Numbered from the stretch's first letter, positions 1 through 11,144 are shown. The stretch: 64,000 nucleotides of DNA from Cenococcum geophilum 1.58 (GCA_001692895.1 KV748193.1:1984001-2048000), one strand, 5' to 3'. The notes: generated by a model from the letters alone, not told the origin. Made by a program: numbers and translations.

Positions 1-2900
1 TAGGCCTATTTAATAGCACTAACTTTTAGTCTTAATATAAGTGGTAGGTATAAGGTAGTAGCTATATATATAGCTTCTTATAGAGTTTAATAGCCCTAAG
101 GCTAAATCCGTTAGCTAGTGACTTAAGGGCGGCTTTTACTAAGTATTGGGCTACTTTTATATCTATAATTAATCCTAATTAATCTAGGCTTCCCAATCTC
201 TAATATCCTTTTATTCTTAGCTATAAAGAATAGCTTAATACTAGTAAGCTTCTTACTGCCTACCTTAATTAATTTTAACAGCACCGTAATTACACCGAAT
301 TTTACTACTTAAGATTAAAGAAAGGCTCTACTAGAGTAAAGGAGTGCCGCTTTTATTTTCTACGCTCTTTCTATAATAAGGCCACTGTATTAAAGGATTA
401 AAATCTATATTACTAGATATTTTATCCACAGCGTAATAATAAGCTTCTTAATAGTTATAATGCAGCTATAATATTAGCGTGGATAGCGAATATTAATACG
501 TTACCTGCTACGAGTATATTAGTAATAGTTAACTATATAGGCAAATATTATAGCAAGGAAGAGAAGAAGTTAACTTCTTATTAGGAGTTACTCTAATTAG
601 TACAGCNNTATACNAATAGCCTTTATACCTTTAGTTTGGTCGTGGCTAGGTTTATAAATAAGCTTATTACTAAACGCGATTAGTTAACGTAGGAGGTATA
701 CTATCTACTTTTTAATATTCCCCTTTATAAAGGCTCTAGGAATATAATAACTTTAAACTACTACTAGGAGAATAATTAAAGCGCTACGTATAAGCTTAAT
801 AATAGACAACTAAAAGGGTGCGGACTATTTAACTATAAGAAATATAAGCGCCGCCTAGATAGGGTAGAAGACGTTACTTTCCTTAATTTTTTACTCTATT
901 TTAATTACTCTACTTATAAGCATCGGCTAAGATCAAGGCCTTAAGTTATATTGTACTTTCCGCGATATAATAGCAATCGTTCCTATCTGTAGTATCCTAA
1001 GTTCTACCATATGAAGCTTATTCTTTATTACCCGTAGAGGGAGTATAAGGAAGTAGCTACTTATACTAATAGATTTAGGGCCCCTAATTATGTGGCTTCC
1101 TATTAGGCTTACGTTAACTTTTCTTAGCACCTACCTAACTACTTCTGCAATTAGAAACTAGAGGAAGGCCGCGAAACCGCTAATAATATTAATAAGTTTA
1201 ATAGCGGTTTTGCAGACGACTTAGAGCTATACTAATCCTTTAAGGCCCTATATGCCCGCGTTTAAAATACTAATAGAGTTAAAATTAAGGATTTTAATAG
1301 GCTTAGTAATAGGGAGCTTAATTATAACTATAACTAAAGTATATATTAGGGTACGTACCCGCAGCTTAATAAGAGGACTTATTGGTAGGAAGTATGGCTA
1401 TAGCCTCTACTATAGAGCCGCCTATTCTAAATAGTAACTCCGTCCTCCTTATAACTAGGTCAGCGTTATATCTATAATATTATAGTTAATTACTATAGGC
1501 AGATCTAAGCGGGCCTTAGCCCCCCCCACTGCGGATTAATATTAATAGAGAGGTAGGAACCGGCAAATTATATCTTATTGCTGTTCTCTCTACTACGCTC
1601 TATAATATAGTAAGGGCTAATAGTAAGCTAATGCCATTAGCTTAAGCGGCCCCTACTAGGGTAGCTGCCTTTAATATTAACGGCAGAACTATATACGATC
1701 TATTAAGGTTGCTAGTAAATCGCCCGTTTAAGGAATTACCTACTACTAGTCTTACCCCTCTATAGCAAGCTTTTAAGGATATTTACTATTTTATCTTTAA
1801 CGAGAAATCTATAATTAGGTAAGTATATCTAGCCTAGATCGATCGCTGCCTCTATTAGATCTACCCTATATATAATAACGACTACTTTAGAGGCTTAAAC
1901 ATCTTGCTAGTAGGCGATTTCCATTAGCTTCCCCCTATAGGTTAGGCGGCCTTATATAGCAATCTACCCGCTAGGCCATTAGAGCTCACTAGCTATAAAA
2001 AGGGAGCCTATAAGGCGATTAACTAAATAGCTGTCCTAGATTAAGTTATGCGGTAGGGCGGTAATAACGCTAAGAGCTTTATATTTAGGACAGCCCTTAT
2101 AAAGCTATATAGTAATTCTATAAGTGATTTAACCTAGAAGCTTCTTTTAACTAGGTATAAGTAGGGCCTATCTACTAATAAGGTTGCGAGCTTTAATAAC
2201 GTAATTCGGCTATATAGCACGCGCGCTGCTATAGGTAAGTATAATACTATTTAGCTTTGCGACCTTTTACAGCTAGTAGTGGTTATTAAGTTAGTTAACA
2301 CTAGTATAGGTACGCGGAAAGTTACTCCTAATTAGTGCGATACTATAGAGAATTTAGCCCTATATATTAGCGCGAAAGTAATGCTAATATAGAATATCTG
2401 GGTTAAACTAGGCTTAGTAAACGGTACTACTAGTATAGTTAAAGATATTATATAGAAGGGACACGCGGATATTAAAAAGGATTAGCCTTAGTTACTACTA
2501 ATTACGGTAGATAGGTATAACGGACCTACCCTATTTACTCGGTAGGATAGTAAAAAAGTTATCCCTATATTTTCTATACTTTATAAGTAGGAGGGTATAA
2601 GAGGCTCTTACTTACAGCGTTAATTTTTAATTACTTTAACTTTTACTCTTACCGTATATAAAAGCTAGGGCTTAATACTTAACTAGGTAGTTCTAGATAT
2701 TAAGGAAAAGAATAAGACAGCCGGGCTAACCTATATAGCAATCTTATAAGTTAAGAAGCTTTTAGGGCTTATATTTAAATATAGGTTTAATATAGAATAA
2801 TTTTAGTTATCTATAAGTAAGACTAAAAATGTATAATAAGAAGATTTTGTATAAAGGCAGCAGTAACTACTTATAAACGACTTTTTCTAAATAGGAAATT
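1..2900 (+). mobile_element. Helitron remnant, ends not found
   Basis: A rolling-circle (Helitron) transposon body read on the plus strand and heavily hit by RIP. It is open at the window start, so the 5' terminus is outside. The Rep-type N-terminal part and PIF1-like helicase part follow each other in the usual Helitron order. No clear 3' hairpin plus CTRR terminus could be fixed; similarity to helicase stops near 2860 and the next 280 bases are AT-rich without a recognised frame. Three ambiguous bases lie at 607-614. Confidence 0.85.
130..2860 (+). pseudogene. Helitron Rep-PIF1 helicase, RIP-degraded
   Basis: In the family this protein nicks and transfers single-stranded DNA (HUH/Y2 Rep domain) and unwinds it (SF1 helicase). 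What is visible: a Rep-domain tail at about 517-562 reading NYIGKYYSKEEKK, which carries the paired-tyrosine region; Walker A as VGTGKL at 1553-1570 (expected Ser now Leu); Walker B region YFIFNEKS near 1784-1815 with Asp changed to Asn; GDFH*LPP at about 1914-1937, diagnostic of PIF1 helicases, with Gln turned into a stop; and the C-terminal LTVYKS*GLTL region near 2640-2685 and GLTYIAI near 2723. Many in-frame TAG/TAA codons sit at Gln/Trp positions. It is dead. Frames shift in places, so no single ORF exists. Confidence 0.85.
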
Positions 2901-3179
2901 ATATACTAGCTTAAAGGTAAGTAGAGAATATAGTATTTGTCTTAGTTTTCTAATTTTTAAATAGCTTAACCGCGAAATCTAATTTTCTAAATTTTAACCC
3001 CCCTATCCGTCCTACCTTTTTACCGCTTTTAGAGCTGTTAAATATACATATAATTATATATAGGGAGAATTAGCGCTGCTATCTATAGCGTTAATCAATT
3101 TTTGGAATTTTTTAAGTTTTTTTAAAGGGCGGAAATGTCGCTTATATAAGGAGTTACGTGGCCTCCGAGAATATATGCT
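2901..3179. other. AT-rich spacer, possible LTR left part
   Basis: No gene is seen. It holds a run of plain AT-rich sequence and a TATA-like stretch (cttatataagg, about 3141-3151). Because the transposon at 3188-4279 carries a target duplication, this stretch was once joined to 4288-4500, which looks like the end of an LTR and a leader before a Copia gag. It may therefore be the upstream part of that LTR, but its start was not found. Confidence 0.35.
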
Positions 3180-3187
3180 ACTTAGGA

Positions 3188-4279
3188 TTATCTCATAAAT
3201 CAGACCCCCGGGGAGAAATTGCGCCACGGCGTGGTGCTTAGGGCTAGCGCTACGCTTGTGGACCTTACCCTAGTCCTGTGGACTCCTGGACCAATTAGAT
3301 CACACCGAGAGGAATTTCTCCCCGAGGGTCTGAGAGCTTATGGGCCCCCTTTGTATGCGAAATTAATGTTTCTTATTAGGCGACAACTTTCCATTACAAC
3401 ACTGTATCTTAACCCTTTTATAACGTCTAGTTATTATAAAAATACTCTAAGGTAGGAGCTCTTTAATTTCTCTATCTATTGCATTAAATAATGACGTTGT
3501 AGCCATATTAGTTGGTCGTATTTTCGTTAGTTGTATTTTTATTGGTCGCAAAACTCGTTGGTCGTAAAACTCGTTAATTTTACCTCACTGCCATACCTTA
3601 TATACTTCTCTACGTCTAATTATCTCTAAAATACTACAAGCTAAAAGCTCTTTTTCTTCCCTATTGCCTCTATATTATAGCAATATTATAGCTCTATTCT
3701 ACGAGAAGTTAGATATAGGTAGTCGGTCAGTTTTTATTGCAATCTTGCCTTACTGCTAAAACTTACATACTTCTCTAGGTCTAATTATCTCTAAAATACT
3801 ACGAGGTAAAAGCTCTTTATCTTCTCTATCGCCTCCACATTGTGGCGATATTATAGCTCTATTATATAAAAAGTTGGATATAGGTAGTCGGTCGAGTTTT
3901 AGTGAAGATTCCGTTGAGAATCTAACTTACGTTTTGCGACGATGTATCTCGCCCCTTAGTATTCTAGATATAGGGTTATAGTATATATTTATAAAGATAT
4001 AGTTACCTAAAGAATCCATTACATCAAATATATATATTATAACTCTCGTGGTCAGGACGTCGCTCGTAGAAATACACAAAATTTAATTTTTAAAATATTT
4101 ATTTCGCACCAAAGCAAGGCCCATAAGCTCTCAGACGCTCCGCAGAAGATTTTGTCAGGTGACAGGGGTGCGCAGGGGGCTGAAATTAGTGCGTTGTTCT
4201 AATTGGTCCAGGAGTTAGTCCATGCGTTATCCCGTGTCACGGAATAAATCTTCTGTAGAGCGTCTGATTTATGAGATAA
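3188..4279. mobile_element. Non-autonomous hAT-like transposon (1,092 bp)
   Basis: Flanked on both sides by the identical 8-mer ACTTAGGA (3180-3187 and 4280-4287), the duplication size of hAT transposons. The termini are an 18-bp perfect inverted repeat (TTATCTCATAAATCAGAC at 3188-3205 and its complement at 4262-4279). Each end continues into a subterminal hairpin: 3190-3345 (aaatt...aattt arms around a GC-rich loop) and 4109-4278. The two hairpins are themselves inverted copies at their inner ends (gagcttatggg near 3335, cccataagctc near 4110). No transposase frame is present. RIP is lighter in the hairpins than around them. The class call rests on TSD length; the TIR does not begin with the usual hAT CAG. 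Confidence 0.75.
3601..3895. repeat. 165-bp tandem duplication inside the hAT-like element
   Basis: Two copies offset by exactly 165 bases (3601-3730 matches 3766-3895), both running from atacttctc to gtagtcggtc. They differ mostly by C/T and G/A changes, and the second copy keeps more CG. It forms the core of the non-autonomous element. Confidence 0.8.
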
Positions 4280-4289
4280 ACTTAGGACC

Positions 4290-4506
4290 GTATATTAGCA
4301 GCCACGACTTCTCTACCCTATAGTTAAGATTTTATATATACCACACCTAGAGCTGCTTATAATAACTATTACCTATAAATCTGCCGATTTATAAATTAAA
4401 AATTAGATATAGTTAGAGCTGTTAGTAGGGGTTATTAATCACGCTCCCCGTGACAAAATTTTAGATTTTGGTGATCTAAACTAATAAATCAAATTAAAAG
4501 TTTAGA
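4290..4506 (+). mobile_element. Copia LTR end and leader, first copy
   Basis: The block 4340-4450 (gagctgcttataata ... aggggttattaatcacgctcc) recurs in diverged form at 5945-6060. In this copy it is followed directly by a Copia gag start, which is where an LTR end, primer-binding region and leader would lie. The exact LTR end and primer site could not be fixed. Confidence 0.45.
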
Positions 4507-5035
4507 ATGTCTAAATAAGGTTCTGCTAAGACGCTAGCTAAACCCTAACCTAGACCCTTCCTAACCTATTAAATTCTAAAAATAACAACCCCTACTAAAT
4601 TAAAAATTAACCTTATCCTTAACAAGCTATCTGATTAGATTTAATAGTTCTTTATTATTTAAGACACGGCTAAAACTAATAAGGTATAGTAGTATATCGA
4701 CCTATTTAAGAAGAAAGACAATCTTCTAAATCTTTTAAAGCTAGAATTACTAAGTCGGCCTACACCAAGGGATATACTACCTACGGCTATATTAATAGCA
4801 AAGCTAGACCTAAACTAGCTTACTGCCTATAATTAGCTCTACGCTAAATATAAGGACGATTTACGCGTATACTAGAAGCAAAAACAGGCTATAAACGATA
4901 TTAATAACTATATTATTTGCACTATATCGGTAGCCTACCTTCCACTTATTAATAGCCTTAGTAGTTAGTTATATTAAATATTTAAGGCGTCTCTACTACT
5001 ATAGTAGCCACTACAGTAACAGAGATACCCTATAT
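4507..5035 (+). pseudogene. Copia gag N-terminal fragment
   Basis: Reading begins MSK at 4507 and continues with a Copia-type gag N-terminus: FFII*DTAKTNKV near 4648, PTPRDILPTA near 4766, then a stretch (AKYKDDLRVY*K*K*AI) typical of gag linkers. Stops replace Gln/Trp codons. The frame ends near 5035, so only about 175 codons remain of a polyprotein of well over 1,000. Protease, integrase and RT are missing here; the body was lost or replaced by the tandem repeats that follow. Start chosen because ATG is retained and similarity begins there. Confidence 0.7.
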
Positions 5036-5110
5036 TTTGGTAAGTAATTAAGCCCATCTTATATAAGAATTTTATGCTATTAGTACTTACCAAATTACGT
5101 ACTCGTAGGG

Positions 5111-5850
5111 CCTCCTCCTATCTATAAATACTCCCTCCTTTACACTTTCCTCTTCTTCTTTCTTCTTCCTTATAAGAGCTAGAGGTGCTCTAATACCCCT
5201 CCCTAATCCCCACTAAGGGATCTATTAGTTAACGTGGCAATATAGATAGCATCGGATAATAAGATGAGCGAGAGAGGATAGAAAGGACGGAGGAGCCTCC
5301 AGTATATGTTAGTCGAGCAATATTACTAGCTATATTATAGCTACCTAATCTCCTATACTTACAGGCCTCCTCCCGTCTATAAATACTCCCTCCTTTATAC
5401 CTTTCTCTTTTCTTTTCTTCTTCCTTATAAGAGCTAGAGGTGCTCTAATACTCCTTTTTAGTCCCTACTAAGGGATCTATTGGTTAATATGGCGATATAA
5501 ATAGCATCTAATAAGGAGACGGGTAAAAGAGGAGACAGGAAGGACGGAGGGGCGTCTGGTAGGTATTAGTTAAGCAATGTTAATATCTATATTATAGCTG
5601 CCTAATCTCCCGTTTATAGGCCTCCTCCTATTTATAAATACTCCCTTCTCTATACCTTCCTCTCTTCTTCTTTCTTCTTCCTTATAAGAGCTAAAGGTAC
5701 TCTAATACCCCTCCCTAGTCTCCACTAAGGAATCTATTAGTTAATATAGTAATATAGATAGTATCGGATGAGGAGATAAGTAAAAGAGGAGACAGGAAGG
5801 ATGGAGGAACCTTTAGTAGGTATTAGTTAAGCAACGTTAACGGCGGTTTT
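5111..5850 (+). repeat. Three 255-bp tandem repeats with TATA-like boxes
   Basis: Copies begin at 5111, 5366 and 5621, a spacing of exactly 255 bases each; the third fades near 5850. Every unit has the same order: cctcctcc, a TATA-like tataaatactcc, a long pyrimidine run (cttcctcttcttctttcttcttcc), ataagagcta, and a purine-rich tail (gagacaggaaggacgga). A TATA box followed by a pyrimidine tract is the layout of a fungal promoter or LTR U3, so these may be reiterated LTR promoter units. No frame is seen. The small inverted repeat tttggtaagta/tacttaccaaa (5037-5096) lies just before. Confidence 0.85.
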
Positions 5851-5879
5851 TATTACCCAAAAATTGCGTTATATAACGA

Positions 5880-6060
5880 TATTTGGGAACGTAAATATAT
5901 ACCCCCGTCCTATACTTATACTACTACTAAATATTCTAGATTTTGCACTTGGAGCTGCTTATAATAGGCATTCCTAAAAAATCTACCGGTTTAAAGCTCT
6001 ATAATTAAACGTTGTTAACGTTTTATATAGGGGTTATTAATTAAGCTCCTGGGACATAAT
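5880..6060 (+). mobile_element. Copia LTR end and leader, second copy
   Basis: A second, diverged copy of the block at 4340-4450 (shared gagctgcttataata and aggggttattaat). Unlike the first it is not followed by a gag frame I can recognise. Together with the tandem repeats it suggests the LTR region of a broken Copia-like element. Confidence 0.4.
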
Positions 6061-7848
6061 TTTTAAAGTTTAACACTATACTAATATTACGACCTTCTTG
6101 CAGTGGCCGAGCTACCCCTAATCTCCTTCCCCTTCTCCCCCCTCCTATTACTCGGCGCCGAGCTATTATATTATTGCTAAGCCATCGCGTTTTAAACTAG
6201 GTGGGCAATAGCGTGGTTACTTAATTATATTAGACGTCTCTGTATATAGTTATATCTCTTCCTATACGCGTATTTAATTAAGTTAGGGTAGTAGACTTAC
6301 TTTAATTCCAGCTATACGGCGATTTAGTTATTAGGTATTAAAAATATTTAGTATATAAAGCTTTAAATTAGAATTATAATCTACTATATTAGATCCTATA
6401 TAGAGGGCTCTGTATTAAAGCTCTATAGTCTAAATATATACTAGATTCGTAACTAATATAATCCTTAAGCCCAGCTTAAGTAGGGCGCCTTAGTTACTGT
6501 AGTAGATCCTTACCTAGTAGTAACTAAGGCGCCTTAATCTTACTACTACTTCTAAATTAAGCAAAAGCTCTATATAGGGGGGTCCCAGGGGGTCTTCCCC
6601 TGGAAAACCTTATCTCTATATATATTAATTAAAGTCTATATAATAAAGCTCTAAAATTGATTGGCTTATAAACTTGGGTTAAAATTTACGTTAGGGGATT
6701 AACGTTCCGCATGTTAAGCTAGGGCCACCCTTAGAGAAATTTTTCTATTGGGAAAAGGGGGTAAAACGATAAATAAATCCACCTCTAGCTCGCTAGGCAG
6801 TAGGAATTAGGTCTTGAAAGTTAGAAAATCGATTGTTTTTAATGGTAAGATGGGTATGCGTAAGTTTTAGAGTGTGGCGCTACCTTTTAGTAAGGTTGCA
6901 TGTGTGGTAAAGGTTTGTTTAATAATCTACTATCGTTGTAAAGGAATAGTAACTTAGATAAGGTATTCTAATATAGAGTATAAGAGAGATATACAGTTAA
7001 CGCTTAATAATTTCGTTCTAAAATTTATAGGCAGCTATACTATAGCAGGTAAGAATTAATACGGATTTATTTTACTACTAAACTAATCCCACCATAGATA
7101 ACCTATCCCTTTTAGCCCTGCTATAAAGCTATACTAGGACTGATTTCGAGTTTTCTAACATATATAGCGCGTTTTCGGCGACGTAAATATATATAAAGAG
7201 CAAGTAGTATAACAATAAATATAATAATGCTAATTACTATGCCCGCAACTCGCCTACCGCTTAGAGCCCCAAAAGGACGCTATTTAAAGAATTTTTGTCC
7301 TCTTTTAAGAATATTATATCTACTTTTTTATTAGTATGCACTTCTATATTATAGGACTTAACTTACTCTAAGATCTAGAATATAGCTTTATATATTTAAA
7401 TGCTTTAAGAGGCTAAAATATCCCCTAAGTAAGCTTGTAAAGATAGGGCTAAGACTAAAGAGACTGGTTAAATAATAATATATTATATCTTGCTACGCTA
7501 TCCTTATCTCTTAATACCTAAAAATAGGGGATTAGAAACTAGTCCCACTAGTTTAAAAATCTATATTTAGTAATACCTAAATTTAACCCGATTTTGGCCT
7601 TCTATATCTTTACAGCCTATAATATCTAGTATCTGTGCTTACTATTAGGTATAGGAACTATAGTTTAAGCCTTTAATAATCCCTTTTTTGGGACTACTTA
7701 ATTTTAGAACGAGAAACTAAGCCCTATTTATTAAATTAGCTCTAAATTCTATATAAGTAAAAGAGACCTAAATAACAAACTATCTCTAATTTATATTATA
7801 ATTATTCTAGTATATCCTATACGCTTAAAGTGCATTTAGTATACCAGT
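6061..7848. other. Unrecognised degenerate sequence left of G1
   Basis: Before G1 inserted, this was continuous with 22048 onward (TTCCC duplication). Long frames free of all but RIP-type stops can be read on both strands, e.g. minus strand 7220-7700 (reading through KSYNIEVHTNKKVDIIF near 7330), but I recognise no domain and cannot tell coding from shadow. A conspicuous inverted repeat lies at 6484-6533 and a GC-rich patch (ggggggtcccagggggtcttcccc) at 6573-6596. Bases 6650-6910 are less RIP-affected than their surroundings. Confidence 0.4.
6484..6533. repeat. Perfect 15-bp inverted repeat
   Basis: ggcgccttagttact at 6484-6498 faces its exact complement agtaactaaggcgcc at 6519-6533 with a 20-base loop. 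Its survival in a RIP-mutated area, where the two arms would be hit differently, is unusual. There is no poly-T tail, so it is not a simple terminator. Confidence 0.75.
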
Positions 7849-7853
7849 TTCCC

Positions 7854-8040
7854 TATTATAGTGCTGCAATGAAGTAGACTAAATAACTATATTATGGTAT
7901 AAAGAGGGGAAGAAGGTGGAAAGGGGGTATTATATATAAATAGTAGGGCCGGCCGCTAAGTCACTAGTAGTGGGCTAGCTAATAGTAGGAAATAGTACAA
8001 GACAGTATAAAACAGTATGCGTTAGGTCAGTGCCGTAATA
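7854..8040 (-). repeat. G1 3' LTR (left)
   Basis: 187 bp, pairs with 21856-22042. The plus-strand start is TATTATAG against TGTTATAG in the other copy (RIP change of the terminal TG), and its end is TAATA against TGACA. It contains a GGCCGGCC block and a segment (ccgctaagtcactagtagtgggctagctaatag) also related to the 3'-UTR of Copia C1. Confidence 0.92.
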
Positions 8041-8149
8041 GTACTCCTCTCCCCTAGATAGTTTGGTCCCTAAACTAAATAAATAACTTAAAAATAGGCA
8101 GTATATAGGGTTGCCTATTTTTTACCGCAAAGATATTAGTTCCGCTTAC

Positions 8150-8330
8150 CGCTTTTAACTAAGCTAATAGTGATTTTCTATGCCGGGCATGGAAAATCCT
8201 AATTAGTTAGTTTAGTGAGTAAGGTTAGCAGAACTCTATACCGCCACCTAAATCAATCCATGTGGCGTTTCTTGGTAAGAATTTGGCTAATTAGATAACT
8301 TTAACCGCTGGTTAAAGTTCTATAACATCT
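8150..8330 (-). repeat. Dyad-rich 3'-UTR cassette in G1
   Basis: Two dyads lie in the same order and spacing class as in C1 (11145-11330) and C2 (50465-50640): gattttctatgcc/ggcatggaaaatc at about 8171-8197 and aactttaaccgctggttaaagtt near 8297-8319. All three copies sit 0.1-0.3 kb inside the 3' LTR. Function unknown; sharing between a Gypsy and two Copia elements suggests recombination or a captured structural element. Confidence 0.75.
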
Positions 8331-8529
8331 TAACCACTACAAATTTTAATATAGTGGTCGGCCATAACTTTTCCTTATCTTGTGCCTAGTCTAGGGGTCC
8401 TAGCTTCTTATAAAAGCGCTATATAGCTTATTTGTAACCCTTTAGGTCTTTTTTTAGCTACTAGGTTATGTCCTTATAATATTTCTATTTAATCTTATAA
8501 GTTAGGCCCTGGGGGTCTTTATTGTGTAT

Positions 8530-10787
8530 ATTAAGGATTTTCTTAAACTCCTATTTGTCTTCTATGTTGCTATTATTATTTCTCTTTACTACTCGTCCTT
8601 TTATATTATGGCGCTCTACGGTATTAATATTTGCTTAGCTAGGAATCCCTTTAGTAGCCTAGAGGCGGACCTTAAATATATAAAAGAATTTATTTACTTA
8701 GATATGGTTTAGAAGGTTTACTATAACTGCCCCTTAGTATACTGTAAGTACGGGGTATAGGCCGTCCTATTTATTATTCCATTTTTTCTTAAGTCTATTT
8801 ATCTTTATATTTTCTAAGCTAACTATAACTATATCGCCTTTATAGAATAACGCGCTCTTATCCCTATAGGTATTAGTATTATCTTTATAGCGTTACTATA
8901 AAATTTAGGCTAGGGCCTTAAGCTATATTAATATCCGCTTAAAGCGGTTGGCTATAAAGTCTACGCAGAAAAACTCCTTTTTTACTTATACTAATAGTAT
9001 TAGTAAGTAGGGGCTAGCAGGCTTAATTCCGAGGTAAGGGTTAAAGCTATAGTTTGCAAAAAACGGGGAGATGCCTATACTTTTATTAACTTAGTTATTT
9101 ATAGCAAACTTAGTAAGCTATAGATAGTTAACCTAGTCGTTCTATATAAAGCTAATAAAAGCATAAAGGTATTTGTTTACGGCAGCGTTAATAATTTTAG
9201 TTTGGCTGTCCGTTTTTAGGTGTTAGGCTAAGCTTAATTATAAGGTTGTCTTAAGGCGTTTACTTAGTTATTACTAGAAGTTGCTAATAAATTATATACC
9301 ATAATTAGAGATAATTGTGCTTAGTATACTATGGAGCTTATATATATTATTAATAAAGCCATTAACTAGCTCCTTTATTAAGAGTTCTATTACTAAAACA
9401 AGGTATTATATTTTAGTTAGGCGGTCTATAATAATAAGGATATATTTATATACCTTTCCGTAGCGTTAGTATACCGGTAGCGTTATAATATAGTTAATTA
9501 AGATATTAGTCTATAGGTAGGTAGGTAATTCTAATAGCTTTAAAAAACCGGGCAGGGTAGAATAGGGGGTCTTAGTGCGAAAGTATAGGGTATAGTCTTT
9601 AATAAAGGTAGTTATAAACTAGAAGATTTCTAGCCACTAGTATATTTAGTTTAAGAAGTTAAAAGTTTTAACCTAGCTAGGGTAATTAGCGGGGCCGCTA
9701 TTATAAGAGCGATAAGTAACTTCTAGGCAGAGGTCTAAGGCATTAGGGATAAAGAGATATTAGCGGAAGTAGATCTGTTTGTTAATAATACTATATTTTA
9801 ACTTATTGCAATAAAGTAATTTTCTAATCTTCTTTAGCTAATAGCGAGCTTTCTAATTATATAGGGCCGCTACTATATCTCTTACGAGTTTATTCTCCTA
9901 GTATTTTAGCTAGATTAACTTATCTAGTAACTTTTCGGCTATTTTAGGGTCTAGAGCGGCTATAAATTTTATATTATTATAATTATGGGACTTATATAGT
10001 AATTCTTCTAAGATTATAAGATTAACTTTCTAGGGCGGTATAATAACTTAGGCTTAGTAGCGGAGGCGTTTATTATTAGCGTCCTTAAGCCTTATTTCTA
10101 GTAGCCGGCTTAGGGCGTTAGGGAGTATAGCTTTACTATTAGGTCTATATATAATTATAAAGTTAAACTATAAAAGGAACTCTGCCTACTAGACTTGGCG
10201 CTAATTTAGCTACTTAGTAGTTATAAACGTCTATAGGTTTTTATAGTTGGTAATAATTTTAAATAGTTCCTTAGTCTCTTATAGCTTAGGACGCTATTTT
10301 TTTTAAAGCCTTAATAACAGCTAAGAGTTCTTTATTATAGATCTTGTAGTTATACTCTAGCGTAGAGTACTTTATAGAGAAGAATATAACCAGTTTTAAT
10401 TTTCCGTTATTATTATACTGGGAAAGGACTCCGCTAGAAGCCTAATTTAATACATCTGTCTCTACTACTGTTTTCTTTATATAGTTATAGTATGCTAATA
10501 CTGGTGCTGAGGTAAAGGCTCCCTTAAGGGCCTTAAATAATTTGGCTTATTCTAGTCCCTATAGCCATCTAATGTCCTTCTTTAGGAGTTTTATTATAGG
10601 TGTAGCAATAGCAAAGTAGCCTTAGATAAATCGCCAGTAGAAGTTCGTAAAGCTAAGAAATTATTATAGTTCTTTAATTAATGTTAGGTCCTTCTATTCC
10701 TATAAGGCCTATATTTTCTTAGAGTCTATAGTTATACTATTAGTTAAGATAATTAAGCCAAGGTATTTTATTTTAGTAGAGTAGAAC
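8530..10787 (-). pseudogene. G1 pol, C-terminal half: RT end, RNase H, integrase
   Basis: Minus-strand Ty3/Gypsy pol. RNase H is clear at 10318-10375 ([15 protein letters not shown]). The integrase core lies at about 8900-9480: IIIDRLTK near 9440, then IISNYG where the family has ISDRG (catalytic Asp to Asn), TDSQTKIINA near 9225, and the FAINNQVNKS helix near 9140. The C-terminal tail runs to about 8530. Stops at Gln/Trp sites throughout. The N-terminal half continues at 17054 because C1 entered within the RT. Confidence 0.88.
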
Positions 10788-10973
10788 TGTTGGAAACATA
10801 GGGTGACTTACTAATAACAACTACTCGAGTAGGGTTACAGTGATGTTGGTTAATTCTTATTGATAGGAATAAGAAAAGGGGTGAGGAACTTAAGGTTCCT
10901 TACCACGCTAGGGCCATATTAATACGTGACGGCAATATGCTTTATATAACGGCAACTTACCTTATTCCCAATA
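10788..10973 (-). repeat. C1 3' LTR (left)
   Basis: 186 bp, TGTTGGAAAC ... TATTCCCAATA on the plus strand. It matches 16863-17048; differences are mostly C/T and G/A, including loss of the terminal CA. Confidence 0.94.
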
Positions 10974-11144
10974 CTGGCAACTCTTCTTTTTATGGTTGCT
11001 ATATATATATATACAAACAGATAGTATATAATAATACTAAACAATATATAACAAAACTAGATAATATATAATAAAACCAGACGATATACAATAATGCGGT
11101 AGTTAGTAGAATTTGGTAGATAACGCAAAGACGGGTAGGCCGCT

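Noticed and set aside
3219-3455. 78-codon plus-strand ORF starting MRHGVV
   Set aside because: It spans the left hairpin arm of the hAT-like element, where a stop-free run follows from GC-rich palindromic sequence; no similarity seen.
7862-8040. G1 LTR starting at TGCTGCAATG (179 bp)
   Set aside because: Both copies extend 8 bp further (TATTATAG/TGTTATAG), and only the longer form yields matching TTCCC duplications.
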